Source of the DNA: JBFJKD01 sp038106145
Lineage (GTDB): Bacteria; Pseudomonadota; Gammaproteobacteria; Pseudomonadales; Porticoccaceae
Assembly (NCBI GenBank): GCA_038106145.1
Contig: JAYODD010000005.1
Span: 137,231-201,230, forward strand
Length of the DNA: 64,000 nt
Reading direction: 5' to 3'
Position 1 is the first letter of the stretch, and every line of letters begins with the position of its first letter. The notes under the pieces were generated by a model, which saw nothing but the letters and a program-made list of their open reading frames with translations, was not told the DNA's origin and did not search any database. The translations under genes were made by a program, and so were the position numbers. Below, piece by piece: positions 55,691 to 63,993 of the stretch.

Positions 55691-55706
55691 CGTGCAGCAC
55701 TGCACG
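55691..55706. promoter_or_regulatory. 16-bp palindrome upstream of ubiX (possible operator)
   Basis: CGTGCAGCACTGCACG is a palindrome with perfect 7-bp arms and a 2-bp centre. It is in the divergent promoter region, 15 bases from the ubiX start. Upstream, a TTGACC-17-TAACGT pair (minus strand) could be a weak promoter for ubiX that would overlap it. Binding protein unknown. Confidence 0.4.
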
Positions 55707-55819
55707 TTAACCCCATGCCCCAGGGTGGTCAATAGGAACGCCTGCAGCGCGCCCACGGCCCCCGGCTGTCAGTTGCCACGGTATTAAGTTTTATGTCATT
55801 ATCCGGCACACTAATAAAT

Positions 55820-55848
55820 TTGGCGCTTTTAATCCAGTGTTCTATAAA
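55820..55848 (+). promoter_or_regulatory. Candidate sigma-70 promoter for the plus-strand catabolic operon
   Basis: TTGGCG (55820-55825), 17-base spacer, TATAAA (55843-55848), about 67 bases upstream of the diiron-protein start. Two direct copies of CCAACAGATA (55861-55880) follow in the leader. Confidence 0.6.
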
Positions 55849-55914
55849 TAAGTGTGCTGACCAACAGATACCAACAGATAACGGAACCCAACAGGGTACG
55901 GGAGGAAGCGAGTC

Positions 55915-56745
55915 ATGACGAATCAGGCCCAGGAAATACATCATCAGATTACCAATATCCTCGATCAGGGAGCCGAAGCCGTAAAGCAGGTGGTGGATGC
56001 CTATGTGGCAAATCGCACCCCCGAGCGCGATATGAACTGGCTGTGCCTGCAGATGGCCAAGGAGTTTGGCGCGGTGATGCTGCATACCGACAATGCCCGA
56101 GAAGCGATTCGCAATGGCACCGACGGCCGCGCCATGGACGCCTATATCGAAACCGTCAGAGAGGAAGTGGTTCACTACCAGGCGTATTTCAACCTGCTTA
56201 ATCGCACCATTGGCGAGGACACCGAGATCCCGGTTCCGGACATCTATCGTTATCTGGTGACCAAGGTGGACAACGGTAAGCTCGCCATGGACGACGCCAT
56301 GATGGCGTTTGCGGATCGCTGGCCGGAGCACCACAAGTACATGGCCTGCGCAGCGCCCTATGTTAAAACCCAGCACCCCTGGGTGGCCAAAGTGTTCGGC
56401 GCCACCATGGAAGGCGGGGCGGGGGGCTGGCACTGGTGCATGAGCCAGGTGCCGCCCAATGACGACTTTTTGGTGCAGGTGGCGAAGTTGCAAAAAGGCA
56501 TTGCCATCGACGAACTGGAGCATGGTCCAGAAGAGCTGGCCGCGTTGTGTGCGGAGTACGATGAGGCCATGGGGGTGGATCTCAATGAGTTGTATCGTCA
56601 GTTGCGCGAGCACCGTTTTCAGGAAGTGTTGCAGCGCAACGAACAATTTTTGTACCCCCTCACGGACGACCAGCTCGAGACGATTCACCAGCAGTTGTTA
56701 AACAACGAGCTGACTGGATTTAATCTGTATTCCCGGGCCGCCTAG
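55915..56745 (+). CDS. Ferritin-like diiron-carboxylate protein of unknown function
   Basis: 276 residues, mostly helical. Four positions have the spacing of a diiron four-helix bundle: Glu50 (AKEFG), Glu84-x-x-His87 (EEVVHYQ), Glu166 (TMEGG) and Glu200-x-x-His203 (DELEHGPEE). Glu50 to Glu84 and Glu166 to Glu200 are both 34 apart, the E/ExxH repeat of ferritin-like and rubrerythrin-type proteins. No closer family was recognised. It is the first gene of the operon, with GGGAGG before the ATG. A mono-oxygenase, oxidase or decarboxylating role on the aromatic substrate is possible but not shown; no dedicated reductase is next to it. Confidence 0.8.
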   Translation: MTNQAQEIHHQITNILDQGAEAVKQVVDAYVANRTPERDMNWLCLQMAKEFGAVMLHTDNAREAIRNGTDGRAMDAYIETVREEVVHYQAYFNLLNRTIGEDTEIPVPDIYRYLVTKVDNGKLAMDDAMMAFADRWPEHHKYMACAAPYVKTQHPWVAKVFGATMEGGAGGWHWCMSQVPPNDDFLVQVAKLQKGIAIDELEHGPEELAALCAEYDEAMGVDLNELYRQLREHRFQEVLQRNEQFLYPLTDDQLETIHQQLLNNELTGFNLYSRAA

Positions 56746-56875
56746 GCGGGGAGTTGCGGAGGGAGGTGCTTGCCGGCGATCCGCGCTACGCCGGGGGCAC
56801 TGATCCCTCAGGTACAGATCGGGTAGTCGACGGACAATAACAACACAGGTTTTCGCTGCGGCGACGGATGGCACT

Positions 56876-58348
56876 ATGACCTTTGACTTCAATCCGCTGA
56901 TCAATAATCAATTCCCCAAGGTGACCACGCGTTTCGATGCGATCAATCCGGCCACCGGCGCCGTGCTGGGTACGGTACCCGAATGCGCCGCGGTGGTGGA
57001 CGACGCGGTACGCGGCGCACTGGCGGCCCAACAGGCCTGGGAAAAAGTACCGCTTTTTGGCCGGATTGCGAAAGTATCTGAGCTGATCGGGGTGCTGGAA
57101 CAACACGGGGAAGAGCTGGCCGAACTGGATGTACTGGATGGTGGTAGCCCGCGCCACGTGATGCTGACGGACGCAAAATTTGCGATTGCCCTGATGCGCT
57201 ACCAGACGGGGTTGGCGCCCCAGGTGCTGGGCAAGGGCGGGGATCGCTGGACCGGAGACAATATTCATTTCACGCTGCCGCAACCCTACGGCGTGGTGGC
57301 GCGGTTTTGCGCGTTCAATCACCCGATGATGTTCAGCGCGCTGCGCATTGCCGCCCCCCTGTTAATGGGCAACTCCCTGATCATTAAACCCTCTGAACAC
57401 ACCAGTCTCAGCACCCTGCGCATGGGAGAGATTCTCGCTCCACATATTCCGCCCGGCTTGATTCAGATTCTGACCGGCGGTGCGCCCGTCGGCGAGGCGA
57501 TCGTCGGTCATCCAGATATCAAGCGCATTACCCTTACCGGCGGCAAGAACGCGGCGCTGGCGTTTTACCAGATCGCGGCCAAACACGGTCATCTGAAGGA
57601 TTTCACCTTTGAACTGGGGGGTAAAAACCCGATGGTGATTTACCCGGATGCCAATACCGAACAGGCCTTTCAGTCGGCGATCCACGGCATGAATTTTTAT
57701 CAAACCGCCGGTCAGAGTTGCGGTTCGACCACGCGGGTGTTTATTCATCGCAGTATTTACGAGCAGGCTAAGAAGGCGATTAAAGCGGGCTGCGAGGCCA
57801 TTACCGTCGGTGATCCGCTGCGGGCGGATACGCAGATGGGTGCACTGTCCTCCCGGCAACAGTTTGAAAAAACCCTGCGCTATATACAGCTATCAAAGGA
57901 CGAGGGCGTGCCTCTGTTGACCGGGGGCGAGCGGGTGATGACGCCGCCGTTGGATAAAGGCTTTTTTGTGCCGCCAACCGTGTTTTACGATGTCACGGCC
58001 GAGCACACCCTGTTTCACGAGGAGGTGTTTGGCCCGGTGCTGGCCCTGATTCCATGGGACGACGAGGATGCCATGCTGGCGAGCGTTAACGCGGTGGAGT
58101 ACGGTTTAACCGCGAGTGTGTGGACCCAGGACATCGATCGCGCCATGGGCATGGCGCGGCATTTCAAAACCGGTACCGTGTGGATTAACGGTAGCGCCAA
58201 GCATTTCCCCGGTTTTGGTTTTGCGGGCGCCAAAAACTCCGGCGTCGGCACGGAAGAAAATATTGAAGAGCTGGCATCGTTCTGTCAGATGAAGGCGGTG
58301 CATTACTTTGGCGCCGAAGGGCGAAAACACGTGGAGATAGGTTTGTGA
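56876..58348 (+). CDS. Aldehyde dehydrogenase family protein
   Basis: 490 residues, full ALDH. Catalytic Glu in FTFELGGKNPMVIYP and Cys in TAGQSCGSTTRV; the adenine loop reads LTGGKNAALAFYQ instead of the usual FTGS, a mild oddity. The C-terminal GFAGAKNSGVGTEEN is in place. It is distinct in sequence from the ALDH at 50760 and probably serves another aldehyde in the pathway. The stop overlaps the zinc dehydrogenase start by 4 bases (GTGA), so the pair likely act in sequence (alcohol to aldehyde to acid). Confidence 0.88.
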   Translation: MTFDFNPLINNQFPKVTTRFDAINPATGAVLGTVPECAAVVDDAVRGALAAQQAWEKVPLFGRIAKVSELIGVLEQHGEELAELDVLDGGSPRHVMLTDAKFAIALMRYQTGLAPQVLGKGGDRWTGDNIHFTLPQPYGVVARFCAFNHPMMFSALRIAAPLLMGNSLIIKPSEHTSLSTLRMGEILAPHIPPGLIQILTGGAPVGEAIVGHPDIKRITLTGGKNAALAFYQIAAKHGHLKDFTFELGGKNPMVIYPDANTEQAFQSAIHGMNFYQTAGQSCGSTTRVFIHRSIYEQAKKAIKAGCEAITVGDPLRADTQMGALSSRQQFEKTLRYIQLSKDEGVPLLTGGERVMTPPLDKGFFVPPTVFYDVTAEHTLFHEEVFGPVLALIPWDDEDAMLASVNAVEYGLTASVWTQDIDRAMGMARHFKTGTVWINGSAKHFPGFGFAGAKNSGVGTEENIEELASFCQMKAVHYFGAEGRKHVEIGL

Positions 58349-59475
58349 CAACTGCCGCTGACCCCGCGAAAACCTGCCGCGCGCTGGTGCTGCCGGATTA
58401 TCATCAGGCGCTTGAAGTGCGGGAGTTCGATATCCCGGCGGTCGAGGACGGCGGCATTATCGTGAAGATTGATCGCGCCACGATTTGCGGCACCGATCAC
58501 CACATCACCCAGGGGGTGCTGGCGCCGTTTTCCAAAACGCCCTGTATTCTCGGCCACGAAATGGTGGGGATTATTCAGGAACTGGGTAAGGGACGTGCGG
58601 TGGATGTGGCCGGCACCCCGATTGCCAAAGGGGATCGGCTGATCTGGGCCTATGCGTATTGCGGCCGTTGCTATTACTGTGCGGTCGCCCAGCAACCGAC
58701 CCTGTGCACTAATTTTACGCCCTACGGTTACGCGGATTCCAGGATCCATCCGTACCTGATCGGCGGCTTCTCCCAGTACAACTATATATTGCCCAACTGC
58801 CACGTGGTGCGGGTGCCGGACAACGTGCCGAGTCATTGGGCTTCGTCGGCCAGCTGTGCCCTGCGCACCATCATGCACGCCACCGACCGCATCGGAGGCA
58901 TTCGTCCGTCGGATACGGTGGTGGTGCAGGGGAGCGGCCCGGTCGGCCTCTACGGGGTTGCGGTCAGTCGCGCCATGGGCGCAAAAACGGTCATTAATTT
59001 CGGTGCGCCCGATAATCGCCTCGCTGTCGCCACGGCTTTTGGCGCCGAAGGGGTCGCCAATATCGAAACCACCGACAACGAACAACGCCTGGCCCTGGTG
59101 CGGGAGTTAACCAACGGCCGGGGTGCGGATGTGGTGCTTGAATGTTCCGGTTCCCACTTTGCCCAGGAGGAGGCGTTCAGTGTGGTGCGCCCCGGCGGGT
59201 GCATTGCGGTAATTGGGGCGGGCGATCCCAAACCCATGGCAATTCCGGGCATGGCATTTATCGGCAAGCAGGTGCTGGTGGCCGGTATTCGCTCGGCGGG
59301 CATTCAGTACTACCGCGAGGCGCTGGATTTTCTGGCGCGGCATAAAGGTGATTTCGATTTCGAGCGCATGTTTGGCGCTACCTATAGCCTTGCACAAATA
59401 CCGGAGGCGATGGAAAAAATGGGGCGCCTGGAAGAAATTAAACCCATTGTGGACCCGTTTAAACCGGAGCATTGA
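58345..59475 (+). CDS. Zinc-dependent alcohol dehydrogenase (MDR family)
   Basis: 376 residues from a GTG that overlaps the preceding ALDH. Catalytic zinc ligands Cys48, His71 and Glu72 (ICGTDHH and LGHEMVG) and four structural-zinc cysteines (YCGRCYYCAVAQQPTLC) are present; the Rossmann motif is GSGPVGLYGVAVSRAMGA. Family members oxidise primary or secondary alcohols with NAD(P)+. Together with the overlapping ALDH it suggests stepwise oxidation of an alcohol. Substrate unknown. Confidence 0.9.
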   Translation: MTTAADPAKTCRALVLPDYHQALEVREFDIPAVEDGGIIVKIDRATICGTDHHITQGVLAPFSKTPCILGHEMVGIIQELGKGRAVDVAGTPIAKGDRLIWAYAYCGRCYYCAVAQQPTLCTNFTPYGYADSRIHPYLIGGFSQYNYILPNCHVVRVPDNVPSHWASSASCALRTIMHATDRIGGIRPSDTVVVQGSGPVGLYGVAVSRAMGAKTVINFGAPDNRLAVATAFGAEGVANIETTDNEQRLALVRELTNGRGADVVLECSGSHFAQEEAFSVVRPGGCIAVIGAGDPKPMAIPGMAFIGKQVLVAGIRSAGIQYYREALDFLARHKGDFDFERMFGATYSLAQIPEAMEKMGRLEEIKPIVDPFKPEH

Positions 59476-59564
59476 TCCGCCACAGGTTGTAAGTAGTTTG
59501 CCTCCGCCCGGTGCGCGATTTAGTTACACAGCAGAGCTATCCAGATTAACCAAAGGTATACGAC

Positions 59565-60875
59565 GTGAATCAACCACTCATTCAAACTTCGGGGTCATGG
59601 AATAATGCGGCCATTGCCGGGTTGGTGGGGGACGGCCGTGTGCATTCGCGGGTCTATACGGATCCCGATATTTTTAACCTTGAACTGGAGCGAATCTATG
59701 CCCGCTCCTGGGTGTTTGTCGGTCACGACAGCGAGGTGCCCGAGGTGGGCGATTATCTGACCCGCACTATCGGCCGCACTTCGGTCATTCTGGTGCGGGG
59801 CAAGGACCGGGTGGTGCGGGTGCTGGTCAACCGCTGTCGCCACCGCGGTGCCCAGGTGTGCGAAGCGGAGTCGGGCAATACCAAATTTTTTCGTTGCTGG
59901 TATCACGGCTGGGTGTACGACACCGATGGCGCGTTGCTGGAATTGACCGGCGATGGAGCCTACGACGAGCGTATGCAGCGCAACAATATGGGGTTGGCGG
60001 AGGTCCCCCGGGTCGATACCTATCGGGGCTTCGTTTTTGCCAGCCTCGCGCCTGCCGGAGAACCTCTCGACACGTTTCTGGGCGCCACCACATCCGTTAT
60101 CGATGTGATGGTTGATGCCTCGCCCACCGGTGAGCTGTACGCCGACGGCGGTGCCCACAAAATGGAGTATCGCGGCAACTGGAAGCTGGTGGGCATGGAC
60201 GGGTATCACCCGGTGTATCTGCACGCCTCGGTACTGGAAACCATGCATCGCAATCCGGATGCGGGCATTGGTGCAACCCACCGTAGCAATCCGTTTACCG
60301 ATGACGCGCCCACCTACACGCGGGACTTCGGTCACGGGCACGCGATGCTGGATTTTCGCGAGCACCGTCTTAAACAGTACGATCAGCACAGCGCGTTTTT
60401 GCAAAAAATTCCCGGTGGCGCGGAGTATATTGCGGCCATGCACGCGGCCTACGGCGAGGAGCGGGCGCGCATGCTACTGGCTATCAGTGGCGATCCCCAC
60501 CTCGGCTTGTTTCCCAACCTGCAGCTGATCCATAACCAGATTCGAATTATCAACCCGCTCGCGGTAGATCACACCCAGGTCACCATGATTGCGGTGCGGC
60601 TCGGTGGCGTCAGCGACGAAATCAATGCGCAGCGCCTGCGCCAGCACGAGTCTTTTTACGGCCCTTCCGGCGCCGGTGCGCCGGATGACAGCGAAATTTT
60701 CGAGCGGGTGCAGCGGGGCATGCTGGCGGAGGTAAACCCGTGGCTGGATATATCGCGGGGCATGGCGCGGGAGCGCATCGACTCTGACGGCAGCGTGGTG
60801 GGCCGGATGAGCGACGAAGTGCCCCAGCGTGGAATTTTAAGGCATTGGCTAAAGCTGATGACGCAATCTGCCTGA
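59565..60875 (+). CDS. Rieske dioxygenase alpha subunit, benzoate/terephthalate-like
   Basis: 436 residues from a GTG with AAAGG upstream. Rieske ligands are Cys91, His93, Cys111 and His114 (NRCRHRGAQVC and CWYHGW); the mononuclear iron site is WKLVGMDGYHPVYLHAS (Asp212, His215, His220). It belongs to a different branch from the two copies at 29-33 kb, nearer the benzoate/toluate/terephthalate-type enzymes that act on ring carboxylates. The beta subunit follows after 19 bases and a PdxA/TphB-like dehydrogenase after that, the order seen for terephthalate-type 1,2-dioxygenases. No reductase gene is next to it. Confidence 0.9.
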   Translation: MNQPLIQTSGSWNNAAIAGLVGDGRVHSRVYTDPDIFNLELERIYARSWVFVGHDSEVPEVGDYLTRTIGRTSVILVRGKDRVVRVLVNRCRHRGAQVCEAESGNTKFFRCWYHGWVYDTDGALLELTGDGAYDERMQRNNMGLAEVPRVDTYRGFVFASLAPAGEPLDTFLGATTSVIDVMVDASPTGELYADGGAHKMEYRGNWKLVGMDGYHPVYLHASVLETMHRNPDAGIGATHRSNPFTDDAPTYTRDFGHGHAMLDFREHRLKQYDQHSAFLQKIPGGAEYIAAMHAAYGEERARMLLAISGDPHLGLFPNLQLIHNQIRIINPLAVDHTQVTMIAVRLGGVSDEINAQRLRQHESFYGPSGAGAPDDSEIFERVQRGMLAEVNPWLDISRGMARERIDSDGSVVGRMSDEVPQRGILRHWLKLMTQSA

Positions 60876-60894
60876 GGCGCGGGAAAATAGATCT

Positions 60895-61404
60895 ATGAAT
60901 AGTCCGGTCGACAATGTGGCGCAATTACACGGGCAGGCGCTGCGGGAAGTGGAATTGTTTCTGTTTCACGAGGCGGCGCTGGCCGATGCCAACCAGTATG
61001 AAGAGTGGTTGGCCTTATGGACCGAAGATTTACTGTACTGGGTGCCCTGTAATGCCGATGAAATCGATCCGCAGCGCAAAATTTCGCTGATCTACGATCA
61101 GCGCCCGCAGTTGGAGGATCGAATTTTTCGCCTCGGCACTCGACATGCCTACGCCCAGCGGCCCCGGTCGCGCCTGACGCGGCTGGTCGCCAATATCGTT
61201 CTCGAAGACTACGACGCCACGGCGGGCGGCTGGGTCAGCTCCCGTTTTATCGCCACGGAAATACGCCACGACACGCAAACCCTGTGGAGCGGACGCATGC
61301 GGCACCGGTTGGTGCGGGTGGGTGGCGCACTGCGCCTGCGCGAGAAGCACGTATTTTTATTGAACAACGATGCCCCGATGGGGAATCTGACGTTTATTAT
61401 TTAG
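60895..61404 (+). CDS. Rieske dioxygenase beta subunit (benzoate-type)
   Basis: 169 residues, ring-hydroxylating beta family: EVELFLFHEAALADANQYEEWLALWTEDLLYWVP at the N-terminus, RPRSRLTRLVANIVLE in the sheet and RLREKHVFLLNND at the end. It pairs with the alpha gene directly upstream and is clearly different from the beta gene at 30651. Weak Shine-Dalgarno; likely translated by coupling. Confidence 0.9.
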   Translation: MNSPVDNVAQLHGQALREVELFLFHEAALADANQYEEWLALWTEDLLYWVPCNADEIDPQRKISLIYDQRPQLEDRIFRLGTRHAYAQRPRSRLTRLVANIVLEDYDATAGGWVSSRFIATEIRHDTQTLWSGRMRHRLVRVGGALRLREKHVFLLNNDAPMGNLTFII

Positions 61405-61481
61405 GTTATCGCCGTCGCTGTTGATACAAGTTTGGTCGGGCGCCGATTCCGCTCCACATCCCTGCCAGGAGATACCTCTAG

Positions 61482-62471
61482 GTGACTGAATCCGCCGCTG
61501 CCACATTACCGCTGATCGCGATCATGATTGGCGATCCGGCGGGTATAGGTCCCGAGGTCTGTGTCAAAGCTCTGGCGAGCGGCGAATTGGCGGGTCTGTG
61601 CAGACCGCTGCTGATCGGGGATATGGGGGTTATCGAACGCGCCGCCAAAGTCTGTGACGTGACACTGGCGTTGCAACCGGTCGCAACTCCGGACGAGGCG
61701 GTGGCTAATCGCGACACCGTCGCCGTGCTTGATCCCGGGGGCTTTGATGTGTCCACATGTCCATTTGGCGTGGCGTCGCTGGCGGCGGGGGAAGCGGTGC
61801 TGAACTGGGTGGAATTGGGTACTTCCCTGGGTTCCAGCGGGCGCATTCAGGGTCTGGTGATGGGACCACTGCACAGTGAGTCGATCAAATTGACCGGGCG
61901 CATTACCGATATCGACGAGCTGCAACCGGCGGGCACCTTTATGTTGCGCATCAGCGGACGGTTGCGGGTGGTGCCCCTGACGGAACATCTTCCGCTAGCG
62001 GAGGCCATCGGGTTGGTGACCCCCGACGCGGTGCGCAAGGTGATCGAGCTATTGCACCACAATTTGGTCAGGTGGGGTTTGCCGCGCCCGCGGATTGCGG
62101 TTGCCGGGATTAATCCCCACGCCATGTTCGCCCAGGATCGGGAGCAGCTGTTGCCGGCGGTGGAGCAGGCGCAACGGCAGGGCATTGATGTCAGCGGGCC
62201 TGTTGCCCCCGACTCGGTATTTCGCATGACCCTTGAAGGGCACTACGACGCCGTGGTGTCCATGTACCACGATCAGGGGCAGATAGCGGTTAAAACCAGC
62301 AGTTTTGCCGGTGCCTGCACGGTTTACCTGGGTCTTCCCTATGTGATGCTCAACGTCCCTCACGGCACTGCTTTTGATATCGCCGGCACCGGGGTTGCAC
62401 AGCATCAAAGCATGTTGGCAGCGATAAAAATGGCGGCCAGTATGGCCTCCGGGGGCGGTATTCTCGGGTAG
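61482..62471 (+). CDS. PdxA-family dehydrogenase (TphB-like dihydrodiol dehydrogenase)
   Basis: 329 residues of the PdxA fold: IMIGDPAGIGPEVCVKAL at the N-terminus, GPLHSESIKLTG, TEHLPLAEAI, GHYDAVVSMYHDQGQIAVK and PHGTAFDIAGTG, covering the metal-binding His residues. True PdxA makes pyridoxine, but this copy lies after a Rieske dioxygenase like TphB of terephthalate degradation, which oxidises and decarboxylates a cis-dihydrodiol to a catechol. That role is inferred from context. GTG start with GGAG upstream. Confidence 0.88.
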   Translation: MTESAAATLPLIAIMIGDPAGIGPEVCVKALASGELAGLCRPLLIGDMGVIERAAKVCDVTLALQPVATPDEAVANRDTVAVLDPGGFDVSTCPFGVASLAAGEAVLNWVELGTSLGSSGRIQGLVMGPLHSESIKLTGRITDIDELQPAGTFMLRISGRLRVVPLTEHLPLAEAIGLVTPDAVRKVIELLHHNLVRWGLPRPRIAVAGINPHAMFAQDREQLLPAVEQAQRQGIDVSGPVAPDSVFRMTLEGHYDAVVSMYHDQGQIAVKTSSFAGACTVYLGLPYVMLNVPHGTAFDIAGTGVAQHQSMLAAIKMAASMASGGGILG

Positions 62472-62501
62472 TTTCACTAGCACTGTTTGATGGCCGCTCC
62501 G

Positions 62502-62520
62502 CGACGGGTTCACCCCGTCG
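62502..62520. other. Hairpin in the pdxA-like/ferredoxin gap
   Basis: CGACGGG-TTCAC-CCCGTCG, perfect 7-bp stem, followed by GGGGATCAA without a U-tract. The 225-base gap holds nothing else recognised. Possibly a processing or pausing signal separating the two parts of the operon. Confidence 0.5.
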
Positions 62521-62696
62521 GGGATCAATCAGGCAGGACTCAACTTCCATGCAAGCCGCTTTTCACTCCAACAAAATACCCCGCTCCTCTTCAACTTTGC
62601 AGGCGGAGCCGGTACTATTGACTAATTGCTAAATACGGCCCCTCGGACAGGCGATTGGGAAGGGTGATGAAACATTGTTTGCGAGGTTGAACTGGA

Positions 62697-63014
62697 GTGA
62701 GCGGACAGTATAAGGTTACGCTCCTCGACAGCGGGGAGAGCTACGGTTGTGGTGCCGAGAGCACGGTGCTCAAGGGTATGGAGCAGCTGGGCCGCAAGGG
62801 CATTGCGGTGGGTTGCCGGGGCGGCGGCTGCGGTATTTGCAAGATTGAGATCGTGCGCGGCGACTACGGTTGCCAGCGCATGAGTCGGGCGCACATCAGT
62901 GAGGAAGACGAGGCGCGGGGAGTGGTGCTGGCCTGCCGCACTCGACCCCGGTCGGATCTGGACGTACGGGTACTGGGTAAATTACAACGGGCGGTCATGC
63001 GCGGGCTCGGCTGA
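62697..63014 (+). CDS. Plant-type [2Fe-2S] ferredoxin (XylT-like)
   Basis: 105 residues from a GTG. Cluster ligands are Cys40, Cys45, Cys48 (GCRGGGCGICKIEI) and Cys80 (LACRTRP). In meta-cleavage operons such a ferredoxin (XylT, NahT, DmpQ) precedes catechol 2,3-dioxygenase and re-reduces its iron after oxidative inactivation. The dioxygenase gene starts about 50 bases downstream, so this role is more likely than feeding the Rieske oxygenases. Confidence 0.9.
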   Translation: MSGQYKVTLLDSGESYGCGAESTVLKGMEQLGRKGIAVGCRGGGCGICKIEIVRGDYGCQRMSRAHISEEDEARGVVLACRTRPRSDLDVRVLGKLQRAVMRGLG

Positions 63015-63066
63015 GCGGCGCGTGCTCGCCATCACAACAGGGCAACAGGGTAGAGGAGAACATATT

Positions 63067-63993
63067 ATGGCCATGACAGGTGTGTTACGTCCCGGGCACG
63101 TACAGCTGCGGGTGCTGGATCTGGACGAAGCGGTGACCCACTACCGGGATTACCTGGGGCTGCTCGAGACCCATCGCGACAGTCAGGGCCGGGTGTACCT
63201 GAAGGGGTGGGACGAGCAGGACTGGTTCTCGGTGGTGCTGCGCGAAGCGGACGAAGCGGGCATGGACCACATGGCGTTCAAGGTACTGGACGAAGAGACC
63301 CTGTGGCGCTTGCAGGCGGACCTGAAGAAGTTCGGTTGTCAGATCGAGCGCATTGCCGCGGGCGAGCTGGACCACTGCGGGGAGCGGGTGCGGTTTACCG
63401 CCCCCACCGGTCACCTGTTCGAGCTGTATGCCCACAAAGACCACTACGGCAACGGTATTGCCACCACCAACCCGGCGCCCTGGCCGGAGGGTCTCAAGGG
63501 CATGGAGGCGGTGCGCTTTGACCACTGTTTGGTGTATGGGGAAGACCTGGAGGGCTCGGTGAAACTGTTTACCGAGGTGCTGGGGTTCCAGCTGACCGAA
63601 CAGATCGTGGATGGAGATTTGCAGCTGGCGGCGTTTTTGACCTGCTCGACGAAGGCCCACGACGTGGCGTTTATCCGTCAGGAAGGCAAGGGCAAGTTGC
63701 ACCACGCCTCGTTTTTGCTCAAGACCTGGGAAAACGTGCTGCGTGCGGCGGACATCATCTCCATGAAGGATATCTCCATTGATATTGGCCCCACGCGGCA
63801 CGGGCTGACGCGGGGGCAGACGATTTACTTTTTTGATCCCTCGGGCAATCGCAACGAAGTGTTCTGCGACGACAGCTACGTGTACCCGGATTCCCCGGTG
63901 CTGACGTGGACGGCGGACCGGCTGGGGCAGGCGATTTTTTATCACTCGCGGGAGCTCAACGACCGCTTTATGGGGGTCACCACCGGGGCCTGA
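63067..63993 (+). CDS. xylE: Catechol 2,3-dioxygenase (XylE/DmpB type)
   Basis: 308 residues, type I extradiol dioxygenase with two glyoxalase/VOC domains. Iron ligands are His153 (RFDHCLVYG), His in KLHHASFLLKT (about 213) and Glu264 (NRNEVFC); PTRHGLTRGQTIYFFDPSG is highly conserved. It cleaves catechol next to the hydroxyls to 2-hydroxymuconic semialdehyde. The ATG at 63067 has GAGGAGA nine bases upstream. It is complete; the rest of the meta pathway is expected beyond the window edge. Cytoplasmic. Confidence 0.95.
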   Translation: MAMTGVLRPGHVQLRVLDLDEAVTHYRDYLGLLETHRDSQGRVYLKGWDEQDWFSVVLREADEAGMDHMAFKVLDEETLWRLQADLKKFGCQIERIAAGELDHCGERVRFTAPTGHLFELYAHKDHYGNGIATTNPAPWPEGLKGMEAVRFDHCLVYGEDLEGSVKLFTEVLGFQLTEQIVDGDLQLAAFLTCSTKAHDVAFIRQEGKGKLHHASFLLKTWENVLRAADIISMKDISIDIGPTRHGLTRGQTIYFFDPSGNRNEVFCDDSYVYPDSPVLTWTADRLGQAIFYHSRELNDRFMGVTTGA

